Positions 5,150 through 5,319 of a DNA stretch of 5,319 nt are shown here, piece by piece. The stretch lies in assembly GCA_029013165.1 (NCBI GenBank), contig JAQXMV010000114.1, forward strand, positions 1 to 5,319. Direction: 5' to 3'. Origin of the DNA: Oscillospiraceae bacterium (GTDB lineage: Bacteria; Bacillota; Clostridia; Oscillospirales; Acutalibacteraceae). Position 1 is the stretch's first letter; each line of letters begins with the position of its first letter. Both the position numbers and the translations under genes were made by a program. The notes beneath the pieces were generated by a model. That model saw only the letters and a program-made list of their open reading frames with translations, had not been told where the DNA came from and searched no databases.

Positions 5150-5319
5150 ATGAGAATTTACGATATTATTTCTCACAAACGGGACGGGCTGGAACTCAGC
5201 GATGAGGAAATCGCTTTTTTCGTCAGAAATTACACCGACGAAAAGATTGAGGAATATCAGGCGGCCGCACTGCTGATGGCCATTTATCTCCGGGGAATGA
5301 CGGACAGGGAGATGTTCTC
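5150..5319 (+). CDS. pdp: Pyrimidine-nucleoside phosphorylase (N-terminal part only)
   Basis: Only the first 56 codons lie in the window. My translation starts MRIYDIISHKRDGLELSDEE and continues to RGMTDREMF. It matches the N-terminal helical domain of the pyrimidine-nucleoside/thymidine phosphorylase family (Bacillus Pdp begins MRMVDIIIKKQNGKELTTEE), including the EIAFFVRNYTDEKIEEYQ and AALLMAIYLRGMT segments. The family splits uridine, deoxyuridine and thymidine by phosphorolysis, and full proteins are about 430-440 residues, so the catalytic domain is outside the window. Pdp versus DeoA (thymidine-specific) cannot be settled from this piece; a Firmicute context favours Pdp. AAAGGAGG (5135-5142) is seven bases from the ATG and starts one base after the cdd stop, making this the fifth operon gene. 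Its sugar-1-phosphate product feeds DeoB. Confidence 0.9.
   Translation, partial: MRIYDIISHKRDGLELSDEEIAFFVRNYTDEKIEEYQAAALLMAIYLRGMTDREMF

Overview
The window looks like chromosomal DNA of a low-to-mid-GC Firmicute, most likely a clostridial (class Clostridia) bacterium. The evidence is consistent: strong AGGAGG-type ribosome binding sites, a DUF896 (YnzC-type) small protein, a Spx/ArsC-family protein, a Firmicutes-style thiamine pyrophosphokinase, and a pyrimidine-nucleoside phosphorylase start resembling Bacillus Pdp. Base composition is near half G+C and even throughout. I see no insertion sequence, tRNA, rRNA, CRISPR array or prophage signature.

Layout. Positions 1-488 (minus) hold the N-terminal three quarters of a thiamine pyrophosphokinase gene that runs out of the left edge. 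A short divergent region (489-625) carries a promoter on each strand and an 8-bp-arm inverted repeat over the thiN start region. Positions 626-1187 (plus) hold a two-gene unit, an ArsC/Spx-family protein followed one base later by a 69-residue DUF896 protein, ending at an intrinsic terminator (1301-1336). Converging on it from the right is a minus-strand gene (1328-1942) for an unrecognised cysteine-rich lipoprotein, with its own terminator at 1254-1283. A 208-bp divergent intergenic region (1943-2150) contains a sigma-A-like promoter for the next operon and an imperfect inverted repeat.

From 2151 to the right edge there is a tightly packed nucleoside-salvage operon, deoC-deoD-deoB-cdd-pdp, with gaps of 4-17 bp. 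Cdd deaminates (deoxy)cytidine to (deoxy)uridine. Pdp and DeoD split pyrimidine and purine nucleosides by phosphorolysis into bases and (deoxy)ribose-1-phosphate. DeoB isomerises the sugar 1-phosphate to the 5-phosphate. DeoC cleaves deoxyribose-5-phosphate to acetaldehyde and glyceraldehyde-3-phosphate. Together they recycle bases and feed the sugar into central metabolism. The last gene (pdp) is cut by the window edge after 56 codons.

Nothing here amounts to a new biological system. The points most worth a second look are the inverted repeat over the thiN promoter/RBS, the orphan cysteine-rich lipoprotein, the inverted repeat upstream of deoC, and the overlapping convergent terminators.
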